This document shows positions 7,299-17,060 of a stretch of DNA of 64,000 nt, piece by piece. Position 1 is the stretch's first letter. Each line of letters opens with the position of its first letter. The notes under the pieces were generated by a model. That model was not told the DNA's origin. It saw only the letters and a list, made by a program, of their open reading frames with translations, and made no database searches. The DNA is from Dehalococcoidia bacterium (lineage in GTDB: Bacteria; Chloroflexota; Dehalococcoidia; UBA2979), in assembly GCA_009692685.1 (NCBI GenBank), contig SHYS01000007.1, positions 1 through 64,000 on the forward strand, written 5' to 3'. The translations under genes were made by a program, and so were the position numbers.

Positions 7299-9971
7299 AT
7301 GGCCGGCAACCTGAACAGCTTCGGCGCGCGCGCCAACCTCGAGGTCGGCGGCGAGCGCCACGAGATCTTCCGCCTCGATACCGCCGCGCGGGCGCTCGGC
7401 ATCAACCTGGCGAAGCTGCCCTTCACCCATCGCATCCTCCTCGAGAACCTCTTACGCCTCGAGGACGGCGTCGGCGTCGACCGCGCCCAGATCGAGGCGG
7501 TCGCCCGCTGGAACCCCACCGCCGAGCCAGACATCGAGATCGCCTTCATGCCCGCCCGGGTGCTGCTGCAGGACTTCACTGGCGTCCCCTGCGTCGTCGA
7601 CCTGGCCGCTATGCGCGACGCCATGGTCGAGATGGGCGGCGACCCGAAGAAGATCAACCCGCTCCAGCCCGTCGACCTCGTCATCGACCACTCCGTGCAG
7701 GTGGACCAGTTCGGCACCAACCTCGCGTTCGGCTTCAACGCCGAGCTGGAGTTCGACCGCAACCGCGAGCGCTACGAGTTCCTGAAGTGGGGCCAAGGCG
7801 CCTTCGACCACTTCCGCGTCGTCCCGCCCGACACCGGCATCGTCCACCAGATCAACCTCGAGTACCTCGGCCTCGTCGTCATGGCGCGCAACGGGCAGGC
7901 CTACCCGGACACGCTCGTCGGCACCGACTCGCACACGACGATGATCAACGGCCTCGGCATCGTCGGCTGGGGTGTCGGCGGCATCGAGGCCGAGGCGGCC
8001 ATGCTCGGCCAGCCCGTCTCGATGCTGATCCCCCAGGTCGTCGGTGTCCGCCTGACCGGCGCGCTCCCCGAGGGCACAACGGGCACCGACCTCGTCCTCC
8101 GCGTCACCGAGTTGCTGCGCGCGCGCAACGTCGTCGGCAAGTTCGTAGAGTTCTTCGGCGCCGGCCTCGCAAACCTCCCACTCGCCGCCCGCGCCACGAT
8201 CGCGAACATGTGCCCCGAATACGGTGCGACCGTCGGCTTCTTCCCCGTCGATGACGAGACGCTCGCCTACATGCGCTTCACCGGGCGCCCCGAATCCCTC
8301 GTCACCCTCGTCGAGGCGTACTCGAAGGCCCAGAGCCTCTTCCGCAGCGCCGCCACCCCCGACCCCGTCTACAGCGATGTCCTCGAGCTCGACCTGGCCA
8401 CCATCGAGCCCAGCCTCGCGGGACCGAAGCGCCCGCAGGACCGCATCGCGCTCAGCGCCGTCCCTGCCTCGGCGCGCGCCACCATCGAGGAGGCGATCGC
8501 CGCGGGCGCCACCCGCGAGCCCGTCCACGTCGAGGACGGCGTCGGCTACGACCTCGAGAACGGCCACGTCGTCATCGCCGCCATCACCTCCTGCACCAAC
8601 ACCTCAAACCCGGAGGTCATGGTCGGCGCGGGCCTCCTCGCCAGGAACGCCGTCGCCCGCGGGATGCGCACCAAGCCGTGGGTGAAGACCAGCCTCGCGC
8701 CCGGCTCCAAGGTCGTCACGGACTACCTCGATGATGCTGGCCTCACCGCCTCCCTCGATGCGCTGGGGTTCAACCTCGTGGGCTACGGCTGCACGACCTG
8801 CATCGGTAACTCGGGCCCGCTGCCCGAGGCGCTGGAGGAGGCCGTGCTGGCAGGCAACCTCACCGTCGCATCGGTGCTGTCCGGCAACCGCAACTTCGAG
8901 GCGCGCGTGCACAACAACGTCCGCGCCAACTACCTCACCTCGCCGCCGCTCGTCGTCGCCTACGCCCTCGCCGGACGCATGGACATCGATGTCGCGAACG
9001 AGCCGATCGGTGAGGACGCCGCGGGCAAGCCGGTCTACCTCCGCGAGATCTGGCCCTCACAGAAGGAAGTCCTCGACACCATCGCAAAGTCGGTCCGTAA
9101 GGAGATGTTCACCCGCGAGTACGCCGATGTCTTTGCTGGTGACGACCGCTGGCGCGCGCTGCAGGCGCCGACCGGCGAGCGCTTCGCCTGGGACGAGAAG
9201 TCGACGTACATCCGGCGACCGCCGTTCTTCGAGAACCTGCCTCGAGTCCCCGCGCCGCTCAAGGACCTCCGCGAGGCGCGCGTCCTCGGCATCTTCGGCG
9301 ACTCGATCACGACCGACCACATCTCGCCCGCCGGCAACATCGCGGCCACCAGCCCGGCCGCGCGCTACCTGGAGAGCAACGAGGTGTCGAGGGCGAACTT
9401 CAACACCTACGGCGCGCGCCGCGGCAACCACGAGGTGATGATGCGCGGCACATTCGCCAACGTGCGGCTCCGCAACCGCCTCGTCTCTCGCGAGGGCGGC
9501 TACGCCCTCCACCTGCCCGACGGCGAAGAGATGTCGATCTGGGACGCCGCCGAGAAGTACATGTCCGAGGGCGTCCCATTGATCCTCATCGCGGGCCGCG
9601 AGTACGGCTCCGGCTCCTCACGCGACTGGGCGGCCAAGGGGCCGATGCTCCAGGGTGTGAAGGCGGTCATCGCCCAGTCGTTCGAGCGCATCCACCGCTC
9701 GAACCTCGTGGGCATGGGCATCATCCCCCTCGAGTTCGTCGATGGCGCCAGCGCCGAGTCGCTGGGCCTCACTGGGCGCGAGCGCTTCGACATCGAGGGC
9801 ATCGCGGCCGGGCTTGAGCCTCGACAGACCATCCGCGTGCGCGTGGTCGCGGACGATGGCGCCGAGACCTCCTTCGACGTGCGTTCACGCATCGATACCC
9901 CGGTCGAGATCGAGTACATCAAGCACGGCGGCATTCTGCAGTACGTCCTGCGCGAGCTCCTCGAGGGGTAG
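7299..9971 (+). CDS. acnA: aconitate hydratase A
   Basis: This cytoplasmic TCA-cycle enzyme interconverts citrate and isocitrate through cis-aconitate. The 890-residue product has the AcnA/IRP1 domain order with a swivelling C-terminal domain (YGSGSSRDWAAKGP). The [4Fe-4S] ligands are Cys432 (SCTNTSNP) and Cys498 and Cys501 (GCTTCIGNSG). The ATG at 7299 is chosen because a purine-rich GGAGCGGGGGG precedes it and the product then starts like the family. A GC-rich hairpin terminator follows, so it is probably monocistronic. Confidence 0.97.
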   Translation: MAGNLNSFGARANLEVGGERHEIFRLDTAARALGINLAKLPFTHRILLENLLRLEDGVGVDRAQIEAVARWNPTAEPDIEIAFMPARVLLQDFTGVPCVVDLAAMRDAMVEMGGDPKKINPLQPVDLVIDHSVQVDQFGTNLAFGFNAELEFDRNRERYEFLKWGQGAFDHFRVVPPDTGIVHQINLEYLGLVVMARNGQAYPDTLVGTDSHTTMINGLGIVGWGVGGIEAEAAMLGQPVSMLIPQVVGVRLTGALPEGTTGTDLVLRVTELLRARNVVGKFVEFFGAGLANLPLAARATIANMCPEYGATVGFFPVDDETLAYMRFTGRPESLVTLVEAYSKAQSLFRSAATPDPVYSDVLELDLATIEPSLAGPKRPQDRIALSAVPASARATIEEAIAAGATREPVHVEDGVGYDLENGHVVIAAITSCTNTSNPEVMVGAGLLARNAVARGMRTKPWVKTSLAPGSKVVTDYLDDAGLTASLDALGFNLVGYGCTTCIGNSGPLPEALEEAVLAGNLTVASVLSGNRNFEARVHNNVRANYLTSPPLVVAYALAGRMDIDVANEPIGEDAAGKPVYLREIWPSQKEVLDTIAKSVRKEMFTREYADVFAGDDRWRALQAPTGERFAWDEKSTYIRRPPFFENLPRVPAPLKDLREARVLGIFGDSITTDHISPAGNIAATSPAARYLESNEVSRANFNTYGARRGNHEVMMRGTFANVRLRNRLVSREGGYALHLPDGEEMSIWDAAEKYMSEGVPLILIAGREYGSGSSRDWAAKGPMLQGVKAVIAQSFERIHRSNLVGMGIIPLEFVDGASAESLGLTGRERFDIEGIAAGLEPRQTIRVRVVADDGAETSFDVRSRIDTPVEIEYIKHGGILQYVLRELLEG

Positions 9972-10021
9972 CCGCGAAAGGCTCAGCCAGCAAGTGGCGG
10001 GCCCGAAGGTAGTAAGACGGC

Positions 10022-10052
10022 CGCGTGGCGCCCTTGACTCGGGTGCCACGCG
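10022..10052 (+). terminator. hairpin terminator after acnA
   Basis: CGCGTGGCGCCC and GGGTGCCACGCG form a 12-bp stem (one G-T pair) around a 7-nt loop (TTGACTC), 50 bp past the acnA stop. There is no T run after it, so termination may need help. Confidence 0.6.
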
Positions 10053-10093
10053 ACTCTCGGACTCTGCGGAAGTCCTTTCGTCCGTTCTTCGGC

Positions 10094-10121
10094 TTGAAAA
10101 GCGCCTCCCCACCTCTATTAA
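10094..10121 (+). promoter_or_regulatory. sigma70-type promoter of the CoA-transferase gene
   Basis: TTGAAA, a 16-bp spacer, then TATTAA lie in an unusually AT-rich patch about 60 bp upstream of the CoA-transferase ATG. Confidence 0.6.
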
Positions 10122-10177
10122 TGTTGCATTGGCGTCGTACTATCCACGGCAGGACGACCAGCTAGGGAGGCGACGCG

Positions 10178-11482
10178 ATGGTGCAACCACCAGTGACCGC
10201 AAACGGACCGCTGCACGGAATCCGAGTCCTTGAGTTCTCGCAGATCGTGGCAGCGCCCACCTGCGGCTATCTACTGGCGGACCTCGGCGCGGACGTCGTC
10301 AAAGTCGAGCCCCCGGGGGGCGAGCAGACCCGCCGCACCGCCGCCGTTGTTCCGAACGAGGGCAAGGGCTACCAGGCGCTCAATAGAGGCAAGCGCAGCC
10401 TTATCGTCGAGATGCACGACCCGCGAGGCCAGGCGCTCATCCAGAAGATCATGCCGACCATCGACGTGCTGCTCATCAACTACCGCCTCGGCGTTGCCGA
10501 GCGCATGGGCATCGACTACGCAACGGTCCGCAAGCTCCGCCCCGACATCATTTACTGGCAGAACACCGGCTTCGGCGAAAGCGGGCCCGACGCCTATCGA
10601 GCCGGCTCGGACATCGTCGCGCAGGCATACTCCGGCCTGATGGCGCTCGATTCGAAGATGAACGACGACGGTGCGCCCGATCTCATCGCGAGCCCGATCG
10701 CGGACATCGCGACCGGTCTCGGGGCGGCGATGGCGATCTGCTCCGCGCTGTACCACCGCGCCATAACCGGCGAAGGGCAACGCCTCGCCTCATCGTTGCT
10801 GCGTTCGTCGTTGATGCTGATGAACGGAACCGTGATGCGCGAGCCGGTGCACGACGCCGTGGTGCGAGACCCGATGGTGCAAGCGGTTGACAAGCTGAAG
10901 GCGCAAGGGGCCCCGTACGACCAGCTCCTGGCCAAGCGCGGCGAACTGCAGTTGCTCCGCACCTCGTTCCGGCTGTACTACGGCGGGTATAAGGCTCAAG
11001 GCGGCGCGGTCGTCCTCGGAGCACTCACGAAGCAGAACCGCGACGGCATGCGCAAGGTCCTCGGCATCTATGGCGAGGAGCACTCCGACGACCCCGACTA
11101 CGACGCCTACGACCCGGCCAACCAGAAGCAAGCCGAGGAGTGGAAGCGCGTCATCCGCGCCAAGTTCATGGAACGCACCGCCGAGCAGTGGGTCGCGGCC
11201 TTCGATGCCGCCGGTGTCCCCGTGGCTCCCGTCGCCTTCCCCGAGGACATGGCCGATAACCCTCAAGCCCTGGCTGACGAGATGATCTTCGAGTTGGTTC
11301 ACACGATCACGGGGCCGCAGCGCGTCGTGGGACCGATCGTCACCATGTCGAAGACGCCAACCGGACCTCGACGGGCGGCGCCGGCCCTCGGCGAGCACTC
11401 ACGCGAGATTCTCATCGAGCGCGGCGTGCCTGCTGACGAGGTAGAAGCGCTCATCGCCGCGGACGTGGTGTACCAAGGCTAA
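10178..11482 (+). CDS. CaiB/BaiF (class III) CoA-transferase
   Basis: This cytoplasmic enzyme of family III moves CoA between carboxylic acids. The N-terminal block GIRVLEFSQIVAAPTCGYLLADLGADVVKVEPP is typical, as is RGKRSL. The aspartate in SPIADIATG is the expected site of the aspartyl-CoA thioester intermediate. At 434 aa it is slightly longer than many members, with a variable middle containing acidic Asp/Glu-rich sequence (EEHSDDPDYDAYDP). ATG is preceded by GGGAGG. Acyl-CoA genes elsewhere in the window (32569, 62735) suggest fatty or aromatic acid use, but the substrate cannot be deduced. Confidence 0.92.
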   Translation: MVQPPVTANGPLHGIRVLEFSQIVAAPTCGYLLADLGADVVKVEPPGGEQTRRTAAVVPNEGKGYQALNRGKRSLIVEMHDPRGQALIQKIMPTIDVLLINYRLGVAERMGIDYATVRKLRPDIIYWQNTGFGESGPDAYRAGSDIVAQAYSGLMALDSKMNDDGAPDLIASPIADIATGLGAAMAICSALYHRAITGEGQRLASSLLRSSLMLMNGTVMREPVHDAVVRDPMVQAVDKLKAQGAPYDQLLAKRGELQLLRTSFRLYYGGYKAQGGAVVLGALTKQNRDGMRKVLGIYGEEHSDDPDYDAYDPANQKQAEEWKRVIRAKFMERTAEQWVAAFDAAGVPVAPVAFPEDMADNPQALADEMIFELVHTITGPQRVVGPIVTMSKTPTGPRRAAPALGEHSREILIERGVPADEVEALIAADVVYQG

Positions 11483-11508
11483 GACGCCACCAGGAGCCCG
11501 TGCTACCT

Positions 11509-12924
11509 TTAGGTCCGCGTGGGTCGCGAGTAGTGCTGGCTCTGCCCGAAGAACAGCGCCGCAGACTCCATCACCGTCTCCGACAACGTCGGATGTGCGT
11601 GGATCGCGAGGTGGAGGTCGGTCGCGCGCGCGCCCATCTCGATGGCGAGCACGCCCTCAGCGATGAGTTCTCCTGCGCCAGCACCTGTAATTCCGACACC
11701 GAGCACGCGCTCGGTGCCTGGCTCGATGATGAGCTTGGTGACGCCATCGTTGCGACCGAGTGTCGTGGCGCGGCCCGAGGCTGCCCATGGGAAACGTGAC
11801 ACCTCGATGGTGGTGCCTGCCGCGCGCGCGGTCTCCTCGGTCAGTCCGCACCACGCGATCTCGGGGTCTGTGAAGACGACAGCCGGGATCGCGAGGGGGG
11901 CCCACATCGAGGGCTGCCCGGCGATCGCCTCGACAGCGACGCGTGCCTCGTGAGTGGCTTTGTGCGCGAGCATCGGCTCGCCAGCCACGTCCCCGATCGC
12001 AAAGATCGAGGCCTCACCAGTGCGGCGTTGTGTGTCCACCTCGATGAAGCCCCTGGCATCGAGGCGCACGCCTGTGCCTTCCAGTCCAAGGTCGCTCGAG
12101 TTCGGCGAGCGTCCCACCGCGACCAGAACGCGATCGACCTCGCGGGCGCCGTCGACCTGCGCCCCCGAGAGCTCGACCTTCATCACCGCGCCGCTCTCCT
12201 CAAGCTGCGTGACGTGTGTGCCGAGGAGTACCTCGACGCCCTGCGCCTTCAGTCGCTTCTGCAATGGCACCACGAGGTCGCGGTCGACGCCCGGCAGTAG
12301 CCCCTGTGTCATCTCGACGATGGTCACCTGCGAGCCCAGCGCCGCGTAGACGCTCCCCAGCTCGAGGCCGATGTAGCCACCGCCGACGACGAGCAGGGTT
12401 CCGGGCACCTCTGGCACCTCGAGTGCGCGCGTCGAATCCCAGACGCGCGAAGAGTCGAGGCTCAGCGGGCCCGGACGCGCGGGTCGCGAACCGGTCGCCA
12501 CGATCGCGTAGTCGAACTCTACTTCGACCAGCTCGCCATCGAGACGGACATGAAGCGTGTGCGCGTGGACGAAGCGAGCGCGGCCCCGCACGTAGCGCAC
12601 ATTGCGCTGCTTCGAGAGCAGGCTCAGCCCATCGGTGAGTCGTGCGACGACTTTGTCCTTCCAACCTCGCAGGCCATCAAGGTCAACCTCGGGCTTCGCG
12701 AAGTTGATACCGAAGGCTGCGGCCTCCTCGGCCTGGTGCAAGACGTGCGCGGCGTGGAGCAACGACTTCGACGGGATGCAGCCGCGATAGAGGCAGACGC
12801 CGCCCGGCTTCGCCTCGGGGTCGATCAGCGTGACCTCCATGCCGAGGTCGGCCGCGAGGAACGCGGCGGGGTAGCCACCGGGGCCGGCGCCGATCACGGC
12901 GAGTCGAATTCGAGGCGTCGTCAT
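11509..12924 (-). CDS. lpdA: dihydrolipoyl dehydrogenase (E3)
   Basis: This FAD-dependent enzyme reoxidises dihydrolipoyl groups of the pyruvate dehydrogenase complex and reduces NAD. The FAD-binding Rossmann motif GAGPGGYPAA is at residues 12-21, the redox disulfide is Cys44/Cys49 (GVCLYRGC), the NAD fold starts with VVGGGYIGLELG, and the dimer-interface catalytic His is in HAHPTLSE near the C-terminus. It is the last gene of the lipB-lipA-aceE-aceF-lpdA operon, three bases after aceF, and converges on the CoA-transferase gene 26 bp away. Confidence 0.97.
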   Translation of the reverse strand: MTTPRIRLAVIGAGPGGYPAAFLAADLGMEVTLIDPEAKPGGVCLYRGCIPSKSLLHAAHVLHQAEEAAAFGINFAKPEVDLDGLRGWKDKVVARLTDGLSLLSKQRNVRYVRGRARFVHAHTLHVRLDGELVEVEFDYAIVATGSRPARPGPLSLDSSRVWDSTRALEVPEVPGTLLVVGGGYIGLELGSVYAALGSQVTIVEMTQGLLPGVDRDLVVPLQKRLKAQGVEVLLGTHVTQLEESGAVMKVELSGAQVDGAREVDRVLVAVGRSPNSSDLGLEGTGVRLDARGFIEVDTQRRTGEASIFAIGDVAGEPMLAHKATHEARVAVEAIAGQPSMWAPLAIPAVVFTDPEIAWCGLTEETARAAGTTIEVSRFPWAASGRATTLGRNDGVTKLIIEPGTERVLGVGITGAGAGELIAEGVLAIEMGARATDLHLAIHAHPTLSETVMESAALFFGQSQHYSRPTRT

Positions 12925-12927
12925 CGT

Positions 12928-14313
12928 TTAGCCTTCCATGGCGATCAGGAGGGGCTCGGCGATCGCCTCCTCGATCCAGGTGAGGAAGCGCGCGCCGTCC
13001 GCGCCGTCAATCACTCGGTGGTCGTGGGAGAGCGACAGTGGCATCCGCAGGCGCGGCTCCCACTTCTCGTTCACCCAAACCGGCCGGCGCTCGGCGCGGC
13101 CCACGCCGAGGACACCAACCTCGGGCCAGTTGATGATCGGCGTGAACTCGCCGATACCAATGCCGCCGAGGTTGGTGAGGGTGAACGTCGCGCCGCGCAT
13201 CTCCTCGACAGTCAGGTCGCCATTGCGCGCCTTCGCGGCGAGCGCTGACAGCTCGACTGACAGTTCGATGATGTTCTTCTCGTCGACGTCGCGAATCACC
13301 GGCACGGTCAGACCTCGAGGCGTGTCCACCGCGACGCCGATGTCGTAGTACTTCTTTAAGACCAGCTCCCCACCTTCGAGGTCGAGGCTCGCGTTCATCC
13401 TTGGGTGGGCCTTCAGCGCGGCCGCTACAATCTTCAGGAGGATCACGGTGACGGTGAGGCTGCCTCCGGCGTCAGCGGCGCGCTGCTTGTAGCGCTGCCG
13501 CAGTTCCTCCAACTCCGTGACGTCGACCTCACGATGCAGCGTGACGTGCGGGATAATCGCCCACGACGTCGCCATGTTCCTGGCCACCGTGCGACGGAAG
13601 CGTGAGAGTGGCTCGGACTCCACGGGGCCGAACTGGGCGAAGTCTGGAAGCGGCGGCACATCGATGCCGCCCGTCGGTACAGGAGCAGGTCCGCTCGGCG
13701 TCGCTTCAGGCGTGCCCGGCCCCACTGTCGAGGGCTGCCCGCGACGCGCTTCGCGTGCTGCACGTTTCACATCGTCCTCGGAAATACGCCCGCCGGGGCC
13801 CGAACCCTGCACAGACACGAGGTCGATACCGATTTCGCGGGCAAAACGCCGGATCGAGGGCGATGCGAAAGCGCCGGGTGACCCCTCGGTGGCGGCGGGC
13901 GGCGGCGCTGCAGGCGCAGGCATCGACGCAGGCGTGACAGGCACAGGCGTGACCGGCGGGACCTCGACGGCTGCGGGCATGACGGCCGTAGGCGCCCCGG
14001 CGGACGCCGGTGGCGTAGCAGGCGCTACAGGCGCGGCGGCGGGTGCCGACGCTGCAGGCGCAGCCGTCGAGGTGCCAGCCGCTTGGAGCGTCAGGAGCAG
14101 CGCGCCGACCGCGACGTTGTCGCCCGGCTTGACGTAGATGGCGGCAACGCGCCCGGCCGATGGCGCCGGGACATCGATGGTCGCCTTGTCGGTTTCGATC
14201 TCCATTACGGCCTGCTCGGCGCGCACCTCGTCGCCCACGGCGACCAGTACGCGGAGCACGTCGGCGTCGATGATGCCCTCACCCAGGCTGGGGAGGCGGA
14301 ACTCGAGGGCCAT
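12928..14313 (-). CDS. aceF: dihydrolipoamide acetyltransferase (E2) of pyruvate dehydrogenase
   Basis: This core subunit of the complex transfers acetyl groups from lipoyl to CoA. Domains in order: one lipoyl domain (residues 1-75) with the lipoyl-lysine Lys43 in EIETDKATIDV; a long flexible Ala/Pro-rich linker (about 80-135); a peripheral-subunit-binding domain (SPSIRRFAREIGID to GRISEDDVKR); a second Pro-rich linker; and the catalytic domain ending in the active-site block SHDHRVIDGADGARF. There is a single lipoyl domain rather than the three of E. coli. It sits 26 bp downstream of aceE. Confidence 0.96.
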   Translation of the reverse strand: MALEFRLPSLGEGIIDADVLRVLVAVGDEVRAEQAVMEIETDKATIDVPAPSAGRVAAIYVKPGDNVAVGALLLTLQAAGTSTAAPAASAPAAAPVAPATPPASAGAPTAVMPAAVEVPPVTPVPVTPASMPAPAAPPPAATEGSPGAFASPSIRRFAREIGIDLVSVQGSGPGGRISEDDVKRAAREARRGQPSTVGPGTPEATPSGPAPVPTGGIDVPPLPDFAQFGPVESEPLSRFRRTVARNMATSWAIIPHVTLHREVDVTELEELRQRYKQRAADAGGSLTVTVILLKIVAAALKAHPRMNASLDLEGGELVLKKYYDIGVAVDTPRGLTVPVIRDVDEKNIIELSVELSALAAKARNGDLTVEEMRGATFTLTNLGGIGIGEFTPIINWPEVGVLGVGRAERRPVWVNEKWEPRLRMPLSLSHDHRVIDGADGARFLTWIEEAIAEPLLIAMEG

Positions 14314-14339
14314 CCGCGGATCCTTCCCTGCTCGAGTGG

Positions 14340-17060
14340 TTATGACGTCGCCGGGTTCGGCTTCTCGGGGTTGATGCCCAGCTCCTCAATGGCTGTGACC
14401 ACCACGGAGCGGGGGATGGCCTCGCGGGCCGCGAGGGCGTGCAGCGTCGTGAACGCGATGTGACGCGCATCCACCTCGAAGAAGTCACGCAGCTCGGCGC
14501 GCGTCGCGCTGCGTCCGAAACCGTCGGTCCCCAGTGCCTCGAGCGGCGCGGGCATCCAGCGCGCGATCGAGTCCGGCAGCGCCTTCAGGTAGTCGGAGGC
14601 GGCCACTGCCACTACGGCGTCGCCCGCGAGCTGCCGGGTCATGAACGGCACCCGCGGCTCCTCGAGGGGATGGAGGCGGTTCCAGCGCTCCACCTCGAGA
14701 GCCTCGCGGCGCAGTTCAGTGTACGAAGTCACCGAGTACACATCGGCGGCCACGCCGTACTTCTCCGCCAGCAGGTCTGCGGCCGCCACCACCTCGTTGA
14801 GGATGGCGCCGCTGCCGAGGAGCTGCACTCGTGGCCTTGAGGCTGCGCCATCCGGGGCGGCGCGGAAGCGGTAGATGCCGCGCACGATGCCCTCGCGAAC
14901 GCCCGGGGTGTCCGGGATCGGCGGCTGGGCGTAGGTCTCGTTGCCCACGGTGAGGTAGTAGAAGACGTCCTCGTTCTGCTCGTGCATGCGACGTATGCCG
15001 TCGCGCAGCAGGACCGCGATCTCGTAGGCGTAGGCCGGGTCGTACGAGATCAGGTTCGGAATCGCTGAGGCGAGCAGGTGGCTGTGGCCATCTTGATGCT
15101 GCAGGCCCTCACCAGCGAGCGTGGTGCGACCAGAGGTGGCGCCGATGAGGAACCCACGGCAGCGCGCGTCGCCCGCCGCCCACGCCAAGTCGCCGATCCG
15201 CTGCAGCCCGAACATCGAGTAGAAAATGAAGAACGGCAGTGTGTGGATGCCGTAGCTCGCATACGCCGTGCCCGCCGCTAGGAAGGACGAGAACGAACCA
15301 GCCTCGGTAATGCCCTCTTCGATAATCTGGCCGTCAGTGGATTCGCGATAGAAGAGCAGCTGGTCCGCATCGACAGGCTCGTAGAGCTGTCCCATGTGGG
15401 CGTAGATGCCGAACTGGCGGAAGAGCGCCTCCATACCGAACGTGCGCGCCTCGTCGGGGACGATCGGCACGATGTTCGGGCCCAGGTCCGGCTGACGCAG
15501 CATCGCCGCGAGCATGCGCACGAAAGCCATCGTTGTGCTCGCCTCGCGGTCACCGCTGCCAGCAAAGAATTCGGCGAAGATCTCCTCGGGCGGTACAGGC
15601 AGCGGGCTTGGCGTCGTGCGGCGTCGAGGCATCACGCCGCCGAGGGCGGCACGGCGGCTGCGGAGGTACTCCATCTCGGCGCTGTCCTCGGCGGGGCGGT
15701 ACAGCGGCGCACCGATGACCTCCTCGTCGGACAGTGGGATGTCGAAGCGGTCCCGGAAGTGCAGCAGTTCTTCCAGATTCAGTACCTTCTGCTGATGTGT
15801 GATGTTCTTGCCTTCGCCCGCCTCGCCCAGACCGTAGCCCTTCACCGTACGCGCGAGGATGACGGTCGGCGCGCCCTTAGCCTCGGTGGCCGCGCGGTAG
15901 GCGGCATAGACCTTCTCGGGGTCGTGGCCGCCGAGACGCATCCCCCACAGCTGGTCATCCGTCAGATGCTCGACCATCTTTGCTAGGCGAGGGTCGACGC
16001 CCCAGAAGTGCTCCCGGATGTAGGCGCCGCCGGCGACTGTGTACTTCTGGTACTCGCCATCCACGACCTCGCCCATGCGGCGGGCGAGCAGGCCCTCCGT
16101 GTCCCGCGCGAGTAGCTCATCCCACTCGCTGCCCCAGATCACCTTGAGCACGTTCCAGCCGACGCCGCGGAAGACAGCTTCCAACTCCTGGATGATGTTG
16201 CCGTTGCCACGAACCGGGCCATCGAGGCGCTGCAGGTTGCAGTTCACCACGAAAATGAGGTTGTCGAGGTGTTCGCGCGCCGCGAGCGAGATCGCGCCCA
16301 GCGCCTCGGGCTCGTCCGTCTCGCCGTCGCCGATGAAGCACCAGACCTTCTGGTTGCCCTCAGCCTTCAGCCCGCGGTCCTCGAGGTAGCGCATGTACCG
16401 CGCCTGGTAGATCGCGGTCAGCGGTCCGAGGCCCATCGAGACTGTCGGGAACTGCCAGAAGTCGGGCATCAGCCACGGGTGCGGGTACGAGGAGAGCCCG
16501 CCCTCCGGGGCGAACTCCCGCCGAAAGTTGTGTACCTGCGCCGCAGACAGCCGGCGCTCGACATACGCCCTCGCGTAGATGCCGGGCGCGGCGTGACCCT
16601 GGAAGTAGATCAGGTCTCCGCCGCCGTGGTAATCGGGGCCCTTGAAGAAGTGGTTGAACCCCACATCGAGGAGCGTCGCCAGCGACGCGAACGTCGAGAT
16701 GTGCCCGCCGATACCGGGCGAGCGCTCGTTCCCCTCGACGACCATCGCCATCGCGTTCCAGCGGATGATGCTCTTGATGCGCCGCTCCAGCGCGCGATCA
16801 CCGGGGTAGGCGGGCTGGCTGTCGGCCGGGATCGTGTTCACGTACGGAGTGCGGGACGTTACCGGGAGCGGCACCCGGGCGCGTTGCGCCTCGATCTGCA
16901 GCGTCTGCAGCAGCTCCCGCGCACGCTCCGGCCCACGACGTCGTACGACGTCCTGCAGCGAGTCCACCCAGTCACGTGCCTCGAGAGCGTCGAGCGCGGT
17001 CACGTCGGCCGCGGGCGGCACGCCCGGCGTCGAGGCGTCCCCGGCGGCCGGCAGCGTCAC
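14340..17060 (-). CDS. aceE: pyruvate dehydrogenase E1 component (homodimeric AceE type)
   Basis: This thiamine-diphosphate enzyme decarboxylates pyruvate and loads acetyl onto the lipoyl group of E2. The 906-residue product has the single-chain (alpha plus beta) AceE layout rather than the split E1 alpha/beta form. The ThDP/Mg motif is GDGETDEPEA followed by the conserved Asn pair in VVNCNLQRLDG; the histidine-bearing HISTFASLA and GHAAPGIYARAY blocks are present. The start is GTG at 17058-17060, overlapping the lipA stop as GTGA, so translation is coupled to lipoate synthesis. Confidence 0.97.
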   Translation of the reverse strand: MTLPAAGDASTPGVPPAADVTALDALEARDWVDSLQDVVRRRGPERARELLQTLQIEAQRARVPLPVTSRTPYVNTIPADSQPAYPGDRALERRIKSIIRWNAMAMVVEGNERSPGIGGHISTFASLATLLDVGFNHFFKGPDYHGGGDLIYFQGHAAPGIYARAYVERRLSAAQVHNFRREFAPEGGLSSYPHPWLMPDFWQFPTVSMGLGPLTAIYQARYMRYLEDRGLKAEGNQKVWCFIGDGETDEPEALGAISLAAREHLDNLIFVVNCNLQRLDGPVRGNGNIIQELEAVFRGVGWNVLKVIWGSEWDELLARDTEGLLARRMGEVVDGEYQKYTVAGGAYIREHFWGVDPRLAKMVEHLTDDQLWGMRLGGHDPEKVYAAYRAATEAKGAPTVILARTVKGYGLGEAGEGKNITHQQKVLNLEELLHFRDRFDIPLSDEEVIGAPLYRPAEDSAEMEYLRSRRAALGGVMPRRRTTPSPLPVPPEEIFAEFFAGSGDREASTTMAFVRMLAAMLRQPDLGPNIVPIVPDEARTFGMEALFRQFGIYAHMGQLYEPVDADQLLFYRESTDGQIIEEGITEAGSFSSFLAAGTAYASYGIHTLPFFIFYSMFGLQRIGDLAWAAGDARCRGFLIGATSGRTTLAGEGLQHQDGHSHLLASAIPNLISYDPAYAYEIAVLLRDGIRRMHEQNEDVFYYLTVGNETYAQPPIPDTPGVREGIVRGIYRFRAAPDGAASRPRVQLLGSGAILNEVVAAADLLAEKYGVAADVYSVTSYTELRREALEVERWNRLHPLEEPRVPFMTRQLAGDAVVAVAASDYLKALPDSIARWMPAPLEALGTDGFGRSATRAELRDFFEVDARHIAFTTLHALAAREAIPRSVVVTAIEELGINPEKPNPATS